From: Pelagibacterium lacus
Lineage (GTDB): Bacteria; Pseudomonadota; Alphaproteobacteria; Rhizobiales; Devosiaceae
Length of the DNA: 47,416 nucleotides
Assembly (NCBI RefSeq): GCF_003345525.1
Contig: NZ_QQNH01000021.1
Span: forward strand, 1-47,416
Direction: 5' to 3'
The notes under the pieces were generated by a model. The model saw only the letters and a program-made list of their open reading frames with translations. It did not search any database and was not told the origin of the DNA. This document shows, one piece after another, positions 26,602-33,507 of this stretch. The translations under genes were made by a program, and so were the position numbers. The stretch's first letter is position 1. Each line of letters opens with the position of its first letter.

Positions 26602-27534
26602 CTAAGCCCTCTCGGTCTTGCGCACGGTCTCGGTGCCGCGCAGCCGGACGAGGTTGAACAACACCTGCCGCAGCGAAACCGTCTCGCTGCGATTGGCTTC
26701 CCCCAGCCCCTGGGTGATGCGGTCGAGCACGATGGCGAGGATCACGATGCCGACGCCCCCGGCCGTCGCGCCGCCCACATCGAGCCGGCCCAGCCCGGTA
26801 TTGACCACCAGCCCCAGCCCGCCGGCCCCGATCAGGGCGGCGATGACCACCATGGACAGCGCCAGCATCAGCGTCTGGTTGAGCCCGGCCATTATGGTGC
26901 GCATGGCGAGGGGGATCTGCAGGTCCCACAGCATCTGCCAGGCGGTCGAGCCGAAGGCCTGCGCCGCCTCGACCAGGTCGCCCCGCACATTGCGGATGCC
27001 CAGATTGGTCAGGCGGATGATGGGCGGCAGCGCGAAGATGATCGTCGCGATGATGCCCGGCGCCATGCCGACGCCGAACAGCATCACGATCGGCACCAGA
27101 TAGACGAAACTGGGGATGGTCTGCATGATGTCGAGCACCGGGCGGACGATCTTCCAGGTGAGATCGCTGCGCGCCGAAACGATCCCGACCGGAATGCCGA
27201 TCACCGCGCAGAACAGCACCGAGGTGATGATCATGGCCAGGGTGGTCATGGTTTGCGGCCACAGCCCGATCATGTCGATGAAGGCAAAGCCGATCAGCGT
27301 GAAGATGGCGATGCCCCGGCCGGCCCATTTCCAGGCCGCCAGCGCGAAGACGCCGGTGGTCAGCAGCATGGGCAGGGCGTTGAAGAAATCGTTGAGCGCG
27401 TTGAGCACCAGGGTGATGGGAACCTGCGCCGCGCGGAAGGCCGGCCGGAAATTGGGCACCAGCCAGCCGCGCACGAAATCGTTGACCCAGTCGGCGAAGG
27501 GGATCGTGAGGAGGTCGCCGGGACTATCAAGCAT
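26602..27534 (-). CDS. proW: Glycine betaine ABC transporter permease ProW
   Basis: A 310-residue permease of the ProW/OpuAB type with a short N-terminal amphipathic segment and about seven membrane helices. The EAA loop contacting ProV is GDLVEAAQAFGSTAWQMLW (near residue 195). VPIVMLFGVGMAPGIIAT and GAGGLGLVV are typical of the family. The start at 27534 overlaps the end of proV by eight bases; the longer frame upstream is an Arg/Lys-rich artefact read inside proV. Confidence 0.92.
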   Translation of the reverse strand: MLDSPGDLLTIPFADWVNDFVRGWLVPNFRPAFRAAQVPITLVLNALNDFFNALPMLLTTGVFALAAWKWAGRGIAIFTLIGFAFIDMIGLWPQTMTTLAMIITSVLFCAVIGIPVGIVSARSDLTWKIVRPVLDIMQTIPSFVYLVPIVMLFGVGMAPGIIATIIFALPPIIRLTNLGIRNVRGDLVEAAQAFGSTAWQMLWDLQIPLAMRTIMAGLNQTLMLALSMVVIAALIGAGGLGLVVNTGLGRLDVGGATAGGVGIVILAIVLDRITQGLGEANRSETVSLRQVLFNLVRLRGTETVRKTERA

Positions 27535-28798
27535 TTGCGCTCTCCTTTGGGGTTTTCTCGTGTGCCGCTTCGGGCGCGGCGTCGGTTTCCGCCGGCGGCT
27601 CTTCCGCTTCGCCATCCCCTGAGAGTTGCGCGAACACCGCTTCGGGCTCGATGACGCCGACCAGCCGGTCCTTGTCGTCGGTCACCGCGATCGGCAGGCC
27701 GGCGCTGGCGGCGCCATAGAGGTCGGCCAACTGCTGGTCCGCGTCGGCGGTGGGGTATTCGGTCAGCATGACCTCTTCGAGCACCGGCGCGGGCGTCGTT
27801 TCGTCGAAGGTCGCGGCGGCAAGGTCCTGATAGGTGACCACCCCGGCCACGTTGTTTTTCCCGTCCACCACGTAAAGCGCGTTGCGGTTGAGTTCTTCCA
27901 TGGCCCGCATGGCGTCTTCGGCATTGTCCGAGCCCAGCTTGACCGCGGCGGGATCGTTGGAGACGTCCTCGGCGGTGAACACCCGCCCCCGGTCGATATC
28001 GGCCACGAAGGCGGCGACATAATCGTCGGCCGGGTGGGAGACGATCTCCTGCGCCGTGCCCACCTGCACGAAGCGCCCATCCTTCATGATGGCGATCTTG
28101 TCGCCCAGCAGCAGGGCTTCGTTGAGGTCGTGGGTGATGAAGACAATGGTCTTTTTCAGCGTCCGCTGCAAAGCCAGCAATTCGTCCTGCATCTCGCGCC
28201 GGATGAGGGGGTCGAGCGCGCCGAACGGCTCGTCCATCAGCAGCACTTGCGGGCCGTTGGCCAGCCCGCGCGCCAGGCCCACCCTTTGCTGCATGCCGCC
28301 CGAAAGCTCGGAGGGCAGGCTGTCGGCCCAGGGCGCGAGGCCCACCTGGTCCAGCGCCTTGAGCGCCAGTTCGCGCCGCTCCGCCGGCTTGATGCCCTTT
28401 ACCTTGAGCCCATAGGCGGCGTTCTCGGCCACGGTCCAGTGGGGAAACAGCGCGAAGTGCTGGAACACCATGGTGATCTTGTCGCGGCGGATGCGGCGCA
28501 ACTGCTCCTTGGAACAGGTCGCGACGTCGTCCTCATCGATCATGATATGGCCGGAGGTGGGGGCGATCAGGCCGTTGAGCATGCGCACCAGGGTCGATTT
28601 GCCGGATCCCGAGAGTCCCATGACGACGAAGATTTCCCCTTCGTCCACATCGAAGCTCGCATCCTGCACGCCGACCGTGGCGCCCGTGGCTTCCAGAATG
28701 TCTTCCTTGGATTTCCCCTCCGCGAGGAGGGCTCTGGCGTGTTCCGTCTTTTCACCAAAGATTTTGAAGACGTTTTTGACGGATAACTTGGCTGGCAT
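27527..28798 (-). CDS. proV: Glycine betaine ABC transporter ATPase ProV
   Basis: A 423-residue ATPase with an extra N-terminal segment typical of ProV (KIFGEKTEHARALL), Walker A GLSGSGKST, signature LSGGMQQRVGLARGLA, Walker B VLLMDEPFGALDPLIR, and a C-terminal pair of CBS domains (about 280-400) that sense ionic strength in relatives. The tail is Glu/Ala/Pro-rich. AAAGGAG lies four bases before ATG 28798; an in-frame extension begins upstream of this site and lacks homology. First gene of the proV-proW-proX operon. Confidence 0.93.
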   Translation of the reverse strand: MPAKLSVKNVFKIFGEKTEHARALLAEGKSKEDILEATGATVGVQDASFDVDEGEIFVVMGLSGSGKSTLVRMLNGLIAPTSGHIMIDEDDVATCSKEQLRRIRRDKITMVFQHFALFPHWTVAENAAYGLKVKGIKPAERRELALKALDQVGLAPWADSLPSELSGGMQQRVGLARGLANGPQVLLMDEPFGALDPLIRREMQDELLALQRTLKKTIVFITHDLNEALLLGDKIAIMKDGRFVQVGTAQEIVSHPADDYVAAFVADIDRGRVFTAEDVSNDPAAVKLGSDNAEDAMRAMEELNRNALYVVDGKNNVAGVVTYQDLAAATFDETTPAPVLEEVMLTEYPTADADQQLADLYGAASAGLPIAVTDDKDRLVGVIEPEAVFAQLSGDGEAEEPPAETDAAPEAAHEKTPKESANA

Positions 28799-29143
28799 GA
28801 ATCTCCTTTGCGTTGAACCATGCACAAACAATCAATATTGGTTCGTATTCGCTTTTGTGGTCCCTAATACAATAGAGGTCCAGGCCAGATCCGCCTGCGG
28901 CGCCGGCTGGGTGTCTCAGTTCATCAGGCTGTTGATCCAAGACAATAGGGGAGTGGGGCGGAGATATCAACAGCGCGTGCCGATTTTTTGCCTTATTTTG
29001 GGCTGGCGCCCGCGCTTTCGTGACTGGAGTTCCCGCCGAAACCCCCGGAAAAACTATCGTTTCACTGGCAATGATCGAGGGCATCGCCAAGCGCCCCGCT
29101 CCCTTGACGCGCCCCCGGATTTGCCGCAAACAGGCTTTGGTCC
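28799..29143. other. Intergenic region between proV and the tRNA fragment
   Basis: This gap must hold the proV promoter (minus strand) and the tRNA promoter (plus strand). A TTGACG at 29104-29109 with a poor -10 (CAAACA, 17 bp on) lies about 12 bp before the tRNA fragment. No coding frame is convincing. A 13-base string CGTATTCGCTTTT at 28844-28856 recurs at 29243-29255 beyond the tRNA fragment. Confidence 0.4.
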
Positions 29144-29182
29144 GCGGGTGTAGCTCAATGGTAGAGCAGAAGCTTCCCAAGC
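29144..29182 (+). pseudogene. 5' half of tRNA-Gly(CCC), interrupted after anticodon loop
   Basis: GCGGGTG (acceptor 5' strand, 29144-29150), a D arm GCTC-AATGGTA-GAGC (29153-29167), anticodon 5' strand GAAGC (29169-29173) and loop TTCCCAA (29174-29180, anticodon CCC) are intact. The next bases start as GC but continue ACTCATTG, which cannot close the anticodon stem, and no T arm or acceptor 3' strand follows. The gene is therefore cut at about 29182. This is the typical scar of a tyrosine-recombinase crossover in the anticodon loop, and it marks the left boundary of the island. Confidence 0.75.
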
Positions 29183-29239
29183 ACTCATTGTAAGCTTTCC
29201 CAAACACCCCTGGGCATCTTTGTCTTTCCCAACTCATTG
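29173..29239. repeat. Imperfect direct repeats at the tRNA junction
   Basis: CTTCCCAAgcaCTCATTG at 29173-29190 and CTTTCCCAACTCATTG at 29224-29239 are near-copies; a third CTTTCCCAA lies at 29195-29203. The first copy overlaps the tRNA anticodon loop. They may be attachment-site or arm-type integrase sites, or traces of successive insertions. Confidence 0.45.
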
Positions 29240-29330
29240 AAGCGTATTCGCTTTTTCCGTTCTGCGCATTACGTAGCGTTCTGGTGTCTACGCAGGCGTG
29301 CTGCAAAACTGCTACGAACGGACGACGGCG

Positions 29331-29415
29331 ATGGCAAAGCTGAAATTCACGACGACCTCACTCAACCGCCTGTCAAAAAGGGAAAACAGGCAGTGAAACA
29401 AACAAAATACGCCCC
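29331..29415 (+). pseudogene. Possible N-terminal remnant of a tyrosine recombinase
   Basis: ATG 29331 opens MAKLKFTTTSLNRL and then, after an apparent frame change near 29369, VKKGKQAV in another frame; the first frame stops at 29394. Joined, this resembles the short beta-strand start of phage-type integrases. Nothing further downstream looks like an integrase arm-binding or catalytic domain, so at most the first ~25 codons remain. Its place beside a broken tRNA gene supports the reading. The match is short and made from memory, so confidence is modest. Confidence 0.35.
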
Positions 29416-29550
29416 AATCTGCGCCAAATGTTCTGACGACGGACAGTGGACGACTTTTGCGCCGCCCGCAGCCGGACAATCCCGCCGCTACCGTGGCCTA
29501 ATTTTCCACCGCCGTTCTCAGGTCAGAGCCCGTCCGTGCGATTCTACTTT

Positions 29551-29569
29551 CGATAACACAAAGTTATCG
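29551..29569 (+). promoter_or_regulatory. LysR-type operator before the S15 hydrolase gene
   Basis: CGATAAC-ACAAA-GTTATCG is a perfect 7-bp dyad with 5-bp spacer, holding the T-N11-A core of LysR-family sites. The same core GATAAS-N5-GTTATC occurs at 33235-33251, and a degenerate copy at 32167-32183. It lies about 135 bp before the hydrolase start, in the usual range for LysR activation. Confidence 0.65.
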
Positions 29570-29703
29570 CACGCCGTTCCGACGGCATTTGACCGACGAT
29601 CAAGTCTATAGTTTTCTGCTCCTAAAGCACTACCAGCAACCTCATGCGTGCTGCCGTTCACCGCGGCCGAGCGCGAGCGAGGCAGCACTAATGGAGGGAT
29701 CAT

Positions 29704-31443
29704 ATGCCTGTTGTTTATGAGGTCGAAAAGAAGAACAAGACCGGCCACGATATCGTCATGGAGCATGATGTGGACGTGCCCATGCGGGACGGCGCCACAC
29801 TTAAGGCCAACGTCTTTCGGCCCAAAACGCCCGGAAAATATCCCGTTATCATTACCCTTGGTCCTTATGGCAAGGATCTTCATTTCTCTAACCATCGCAA
29901 GGACACTTGGGATACGCTGGTCAAGAACTGTCCGGACGTTTTTGAGCATTCTACCGGCAAGTGGATGGCGTTTGAAACACCCGATCCGGAGGTCTGGGTC
30001 CCCCATGGATATGTGACCGTGCGTGTCGACTCGCGCGGCTTGTGCAAATCCCCTGGCAAGATGGACGTCAATAGTCCCCAGGAGTTCGCAGACTATTATG
30101 ACGCTATTGAGTGGGCGGGCACCCAATCCTGGTCCAGTGGCAAAGTCGGTTTGCTGGGGATATCATATTTTGCTTGCGGGCAGTGGATGGTGTCTTCGCT
30201 GCGCCCGCCTCATCTGGCGGCGATACAACCCTGGCAGGGTACGTCGGACTTTTATCGGGGCCGTACCCGTACGGGCGGCATGTTCTGTGATGGTTTCGTG
30301 CATTTCTGGTGGGCGCGTAATCTTCAAAGGCAGCACGGCAACCCGAACTGTGATCTGGTCGACATGGTCACCGGAGAGCGCCTGAGTGGTTCAGGCAATC
30401 TAAGTGAAGAAGAGTTGCGCGCTAACCGCTTCGACTACATCCAAGGGGTGTTGGATCATCCCCTGTGCGATGAGTACTACACGTCCAGATCGGGCGATTT
30501 GAGCCAGGTCTCGCTCCCAGCGCTTGTTGTCGCCAACTGGGGAGGGCTGGGCTTGCATCTCAGGGGAACGGTTACCGGATTCATGGGACTGGCGTCTGAG
30601 CAGAAGTGGCTGAAAATTCAATCGGGTTCGTACTTTGCCACGTTCTTCCAACCTGAATCCGTTCTTCTCCAACGAAAGTTCTTCGACCGCTACCTCAAGG
30701 ATGAGGACAATGGCTGGGAGAGTGAGCCGAGGGTGGAAGTGATGGTTCGGGGACCCGGGGACTCAGTAGCGGAGACCCTTACCAGCAAAAGCTGGCCACT
30801 GGATGGCACGAGTTGGCAAAAACTTTACCTGAACGCGCCCGAACTTATCCTGGATGCCGAGCCTGCGAAGATCATAGGTGAGACTACATACCCTGCGTTA
30901 TCGGAGGGTGTTACATTTGCAACCGGCCCGCTTGAAACGGATCTGACGCTTGCAGGGCCGTTCAAGGCGCATCTCCATGTATCGTGCGACAAGCCAGACA
31001 TGGATTTGTTTGCAACAATACAGGCTTTCGATCCTGATGGCGATGAAGTGACCTTCGCTGCAGCCGATGAACCCAAGCTTCCGGTCTCGCAAGGTTGGCT
31101 CCGCGTCACCCATCGGAAGCTCGACGATTCTCGCACGACAGACTGGATGCCTTGGCACGCTCACGATGAAGAACAGCCGCTCACACCGGGTCACATTTAC
31201 CAGATTGAGGTAGAGATCTGGCCAGCAAGCATTGCGCTAACCAAAGGTTCAAGACTGTCGCTAACCCTACAGGGCAAAGATTTTGAAAGGCCGGGGGCTA
31301 CTGGCAAGATGAAAGGCTCCGGACTGTTTACACATAACGACCCCACTGACCGGCCCGTCGACAGGTTTAACGGAAATCACACGATATACACCGGAGGCGA
31401 CTATGCGTCGTATTTGCAAGTCCCGGTGATCGCGAGCAGCTAA
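29704..31443 (+). CDS. CocE/NonD (X-Pro dipeptidyl-peptidase S15) family hydrolase
   Basis: A 579-residue protein with the S15/CocE layout: an alpha/beta-hydrolase domain from about residue 20 (VPMRDGATLKANVFRP) with the nucleophile elbow GISYF (Ser154), and a C-terminal jelly-roll domain from about 370. No signal peptide, so cytoplasmic. Relatives hydrolyse esters or amides, cocaine esterase being the best known. The acid/base part is odd: where homologues carry Asp and His, this protein reads NWGGLGLH and QSGSYFATF, so a classic Ser-His-Asp triad is not evident. GGAGGGA precedes the ATG by four bases. First gene of the island; probably cotranscribed with the next cupin. Confidence 0.8.
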   Translation: MPVVYEVEKKNKTGHDIVMEHDVDVPMRDGATLKANVFRPKTPGKYPVIITLGPYGKDLHFSNHRKDTWDTLVKNCPDVFEHSTGKWMAFETPDPEVWVPHGYVTVRVDSRGLCKSPGKMDVNSPQEFADYYDAIEWAGTQSWSSGKVGLLGISYFACGQWMVSSLRPPHLAAIQPWQGTSDFYRGRTRTGGMFCDGFVHFWWARNLQRQHGNPNCDLVDMVTGERLSGSGNLSEEELRANRFDYIQGVLDHPLCDEYYTSRSGDLSQVSLPALVVANWGGLGLHLRGTVTGFMGLASEQKWLKIQSGSYFATFFQPESVLLQRKFFDRYLKDEDNGWESEPRVEVMVRGPGDSVAETLTSKSWPLDGTSWQKLYLNAPELILDAEPAKIIGETTYPALSEGVTFATGPLETDLTLAGPFKAHLHVSCDKPDMDLFATIQAFDPDGDEVTFAAADEPKLPVSQGWLRVTHRKLDDSRTTDWMPWHAHDEEQPLTPGHIYQIEVEIWPASIALTKGSRLSLTLQGKDFERPGATGKMKGSGLFTHNDPTDRPVDRFNGNHTIYTGGDYASYLQVPVIASS

Positions 31444-31499
31444 GCCTCGACGCGCTCAACATCCAATTAAATTCGCATATTGCAGAGGAGGACAAAGCA

Positions 31500-31946
31500 A
31501 TGACATTTCCACCACGAAGGATCGTGACTGGTCACCAAGACGGCAAGGCTGTCGTATTAATAGATGAAGTTTGTGCGAATACGAAATCGCGCCGACCCGG
31601 GGGAACTACTTGCGTCTTGTGGAGCACGGAAGGGTATCCAGTCGACAACACCGGCGAAGAAGATGCTTCCTTGCGCGAGGTACCCATTGCTCTTCCCAAT
31701 GGCACCGTGTTCCGACTACTAAAAATTGATCCGCATTACGAGCCGCACATGCACCGCACTGACTCCGTAGACTACGCGATTGTGATTGAAGGCGAATGTG
31801 ACATGCAACTCGACGACGAGGAGCAGGTGCATGTTAAAGCTGGGGACGTAATCGTCCAGCGCGGCACTAACCATATGTGGGTCAATCGCGGCTCCGAATC
31901 GTGCGTCATCGCCTTCATCATGATTGGTGCAGTGCCTGCCATTTAG
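31500..31946 (+). CDS. Small cupin-domain protein (paralogue of 33508-34065)
   Basis: A 148-residue single-domain cupin. The barrel core is PHMHRTDSVDYAIVIEGECDM (split at residue ~83-103) and GDVIVQRGTNHMWVNRG (about 118-134), giving His-X-His in motif 1 and His/Asn in motif 2 for a metal. It shares the TxDYAI...GDV(I/L)VQRGTNHxWxNR pattern with the cupin at 33508, so the two are paralogues. Cupins of this shape often accompany catabolic operons as isomerases, dioxygenases or small-molecule sensors; no reaction can be assigned. AGAGGAGG lies about seven bases before the ATG. Confidence 0.78.
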   Translation: MTFPPRRIVTGHQDGKAVVLIDEVCANTKSRRPGGTTCVLWSTEGYPVDNTGEEDASLREVPIALPNGTVFRLLKIDPHYEPHMHRTDSVDYAIVIEGECDMQLDDEEQVHVKAGDVIVQRGTNHMWVNRGSESCVIAFIMIGAVPAI

Positions 31947-32089
31947 TCTTGCCGGCGATTTGTACGCTCCAATCGACCTTCCGGACCAAGAAGGCGCGCT
32001 CCCATACCGAGAAGCTATATGTTATATGGCGCGCTTCGTGGGCCTCGATCAGATACGTCGCCTAAAAAATATTTATTTTTTAGTATTTT
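31945..32089 (+). pseudogene. Coding-like tail after the first cupin, unidentified
   Basis: One base out of frame with the cupin stop, a 48-codon open frame reads SLAGDLYAPIDLPDQEG, then ALPYREAICYMARFVGLDQI, and ends at TAA 32090. It has no start codon or ribosome site and its composition is protein-like until the AT-rich end. It may be the C-terminal scrap of a deleted gene. The family was not recognised, and chance is possible. Confidence 0.25.
32062..32083. promoter_or_regulatory. AT-only palindrome downstream of cupin gene
   Basis: CTAAAAAATA-TT-TATTTTTTAG is a perfect 10-bp inverted repeat with two-base spacer. It could end the hydrolase-cupin transcript (hairpin with U-rich arm) or be a protein site upstream of lysR. 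It is in sharp contrast with the GC-rich backbone. Confidence 0.4.
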
Positions 32090-32166
32090 AAGTCGATACT
32101 GGCGTCTGTTTTAAATCATAACGCGTGCTGGATCAGCTCACTCATCAGAGAAATTATACGGAATGG

Positions 32167-32183
32167 GATAACTATTGATTATA
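32167..32183 (+). promoter_or_regulatory. Degenerate LysR-type operator before lysR
   Basis: GATAAC-TATTG-ATTATA matches ten of twelve fixed positions of the GATAAS-N5-GTTATC site found twice elsewhere in the island, in the same 17-bp frame. It lies 58 bp before the lysR start, which suits autoregulation. Confidence 0.45.
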
Positions 32184-32241
32184 CCCTGCTTGACCGTTAG
32201 TCTAACTTCGCGCGGGTATCCAAGTGAGGAGAGACTAAATT

Positions 32242-33132
32242 ATGGATTCACGGCTCCTGCGGTATTTCGTTACCGTCTATGATTGCCAGGGCATCAGTAG
32301 TGCCGCTGAACGGCTCCACATCAGCCAGCCAGCCATAACGAGAAGCATCCATAATCTCGAACAAGACCTCGGCGTCGAACTGTTCGAGCGAAAACCCAAT
32401 GGAATGATACCCACACGCTACGCCGATGTCCTCGCACGGCGAGTCAGGCTTATGGAGATGGAGTATCGCCATGCGCTTGCAGAAATCGACTCAGTACGGG
32501 GTGGAACCCAAGGGATAATTCGGATTGGGGCAGGTCCGCTTTGGTACTCGAAGATCTTGCCCAAGCTGATCAGCTCATTCCAAGATGAGTGGCCAGGGGT
32601 AAGAATCCGTTTGATCGGTGGTGTTCTCAATACGCTGCTGCCTGCGATGGAGGCCGGGAAGTTTGATATAATGTGCGCTTCGCTGGACTTTCCAAAGCGA
32701 CCGGGCCTCGTAGTCGAACCGCTAATGCATGTGAAGCACAGCATTATTGCCAGCGCCAACCACCCGGAAGCCAAGAAACTCATCTCTGTGCCGCATGACC
32801 TTGCCCAGAGTCCGTGGGTCGTTTTGGCCGACGATGACGTTGGTTCGAGCCGAATATGGTCCTATTTTTCCTCGCATGGGTGCAGGCCCCCGACGATTTC
32901 CGTCGAAACCTCCGAGCCCGAACTAATTTTCGATATGGTCGCGCGTGGCCTCCATCTAGCACATGTTCCGGACTTGTTGCTTCGGGACCGTGGCACAGAG
33001 GGTATTGTGAAACTTCGCATTGAAGGGCCATTCTGGGAGACATCGGCAGGGCTGGTGTATCGCTCGGGCGAAACCCAGTTGCCGTATGTGAAGCGGTTTG
33101 TTGAAGCGATTCAAGAGCTTAAGCTGGAATAG
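32242..33132 (+). CDS. LysR family transcriptional regulator
   Basis: A 296-residue LTTR. The N-terminal winged HTH (residues 1-60) has LRYFVTVYDCQGISSAAERL and HISQPAITRSIHNLEQDLGV, the classic recognition helix; the remainder is the two-lobed effector-binding domain starting IIRIGAGPLWYS near residue 92. It is most likely the activator of the surrounding catabolic genes, sensing a pathway compound. Three 17-bp dyads with T-N11-A geometry lie before it and before the two flanking transcription units. AGGAGA precedes the ATG by about nine bases. It reads in the same direction as its presumed targets rather than divergent. Confidence 0.9.
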   Translation: MDSRLLRYFVTVYDCQGISSAAERLHISQPAITRSIHNLEQDLGVELFERKPNGMIPTRYADVLARRVRLMEMEYRHALAEIDSVRGGTQGIIRIGAGPLWYSKILPKLISSFQDEWPGVRIRLIGGVLNTLLPAMEAGKFDIMCASLDFPKRPGLVVEPLMHVKHSIIASANHPEAKKLISVPHDLAQSPWVVLADDDVGSSRIWSYFSSHGCRPPTISVETSEPELIFDMVARGLHLAHVPDLLLRDRGTEGIVKLRIEGPFWETSAGLVYRSGETQLPYVKRFVEAIQELKLE

Positions 33133-33263
33133 TCAGCTTTCCAGTCCGTTTAAAATTTACTTCATCACCGTTGCTGTCGATGCCCGTATATCCGTTGGAC
33201 GCGGTGCCAACCACTGAAGCTCCAGCCTGTACCGGATAAGCGCCGGTTATCGCCTTGGGCCGC
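33119..33263 (-). pseudogene. Possible minus-strand gene remnant, unidentified
   Basis: On the minus strand an open frame reads KAITGAYPVQAGASVVGTAS then NGYTGIDSNGDEVNFKRTGK and stops at 33119-33121, overlapping the lysR 3' end by 14 bp. A neighbouring frame just upstream (ATLANIIAAQGD) would join it after a small frameshift. Composition is protein-like, but there is no start or ribosome site and the family is not recognised. The second LysR-type dyad lies within it, so the segment may be a decayed gene now serving as promoter DNA, or a chance frame. Confidence 0.25.
33235..33251 (+). promoter_or_regulatory. LysR-type operator before the main catabolic operon
   Basis: GATAAG-CGCCG-GTTATC repeats the architecture of the site at 29551-29569 (GATAAC-N5-GTTATC), with conserved T-N11-A. 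A TTATAT at 33264-33269 could be the -10 of the downstream operon. The first operon gene starts 257 bp further on. Confidence 0.55.
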
Positions 33264-33507
33264 GATTATATTGGCCAAAGTGGCTGTCGATGCAGACAAT
33301 CACATCTGTCGCTATTGGATTGAAACCCATCTGGCCGACTAGAGCATATCTTGTTCTGACAGAACCAATACAGGAGCTCCAAGTCTTTGTTTTGTTGCGC
33401 TTCCGAGCCGGACAAGTGGAAGCCACTTATCCTGGAAGCGCTCTGGGCGGGAGTAGATTTGCTGCTCGAACTGATAAAATTAGGGTCTATGTGGAGGATT
33501 ACAAATC

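Noticed and set aside
28844-29255. 13-base repeat CGTATTCGCTTTT on both sides of the tRNA fragment as island attachment sites
   Set aside because: It lies outside the tRNA break on the left and is unrelated to the anticodon-loop core; more likely chance or an old duplication.
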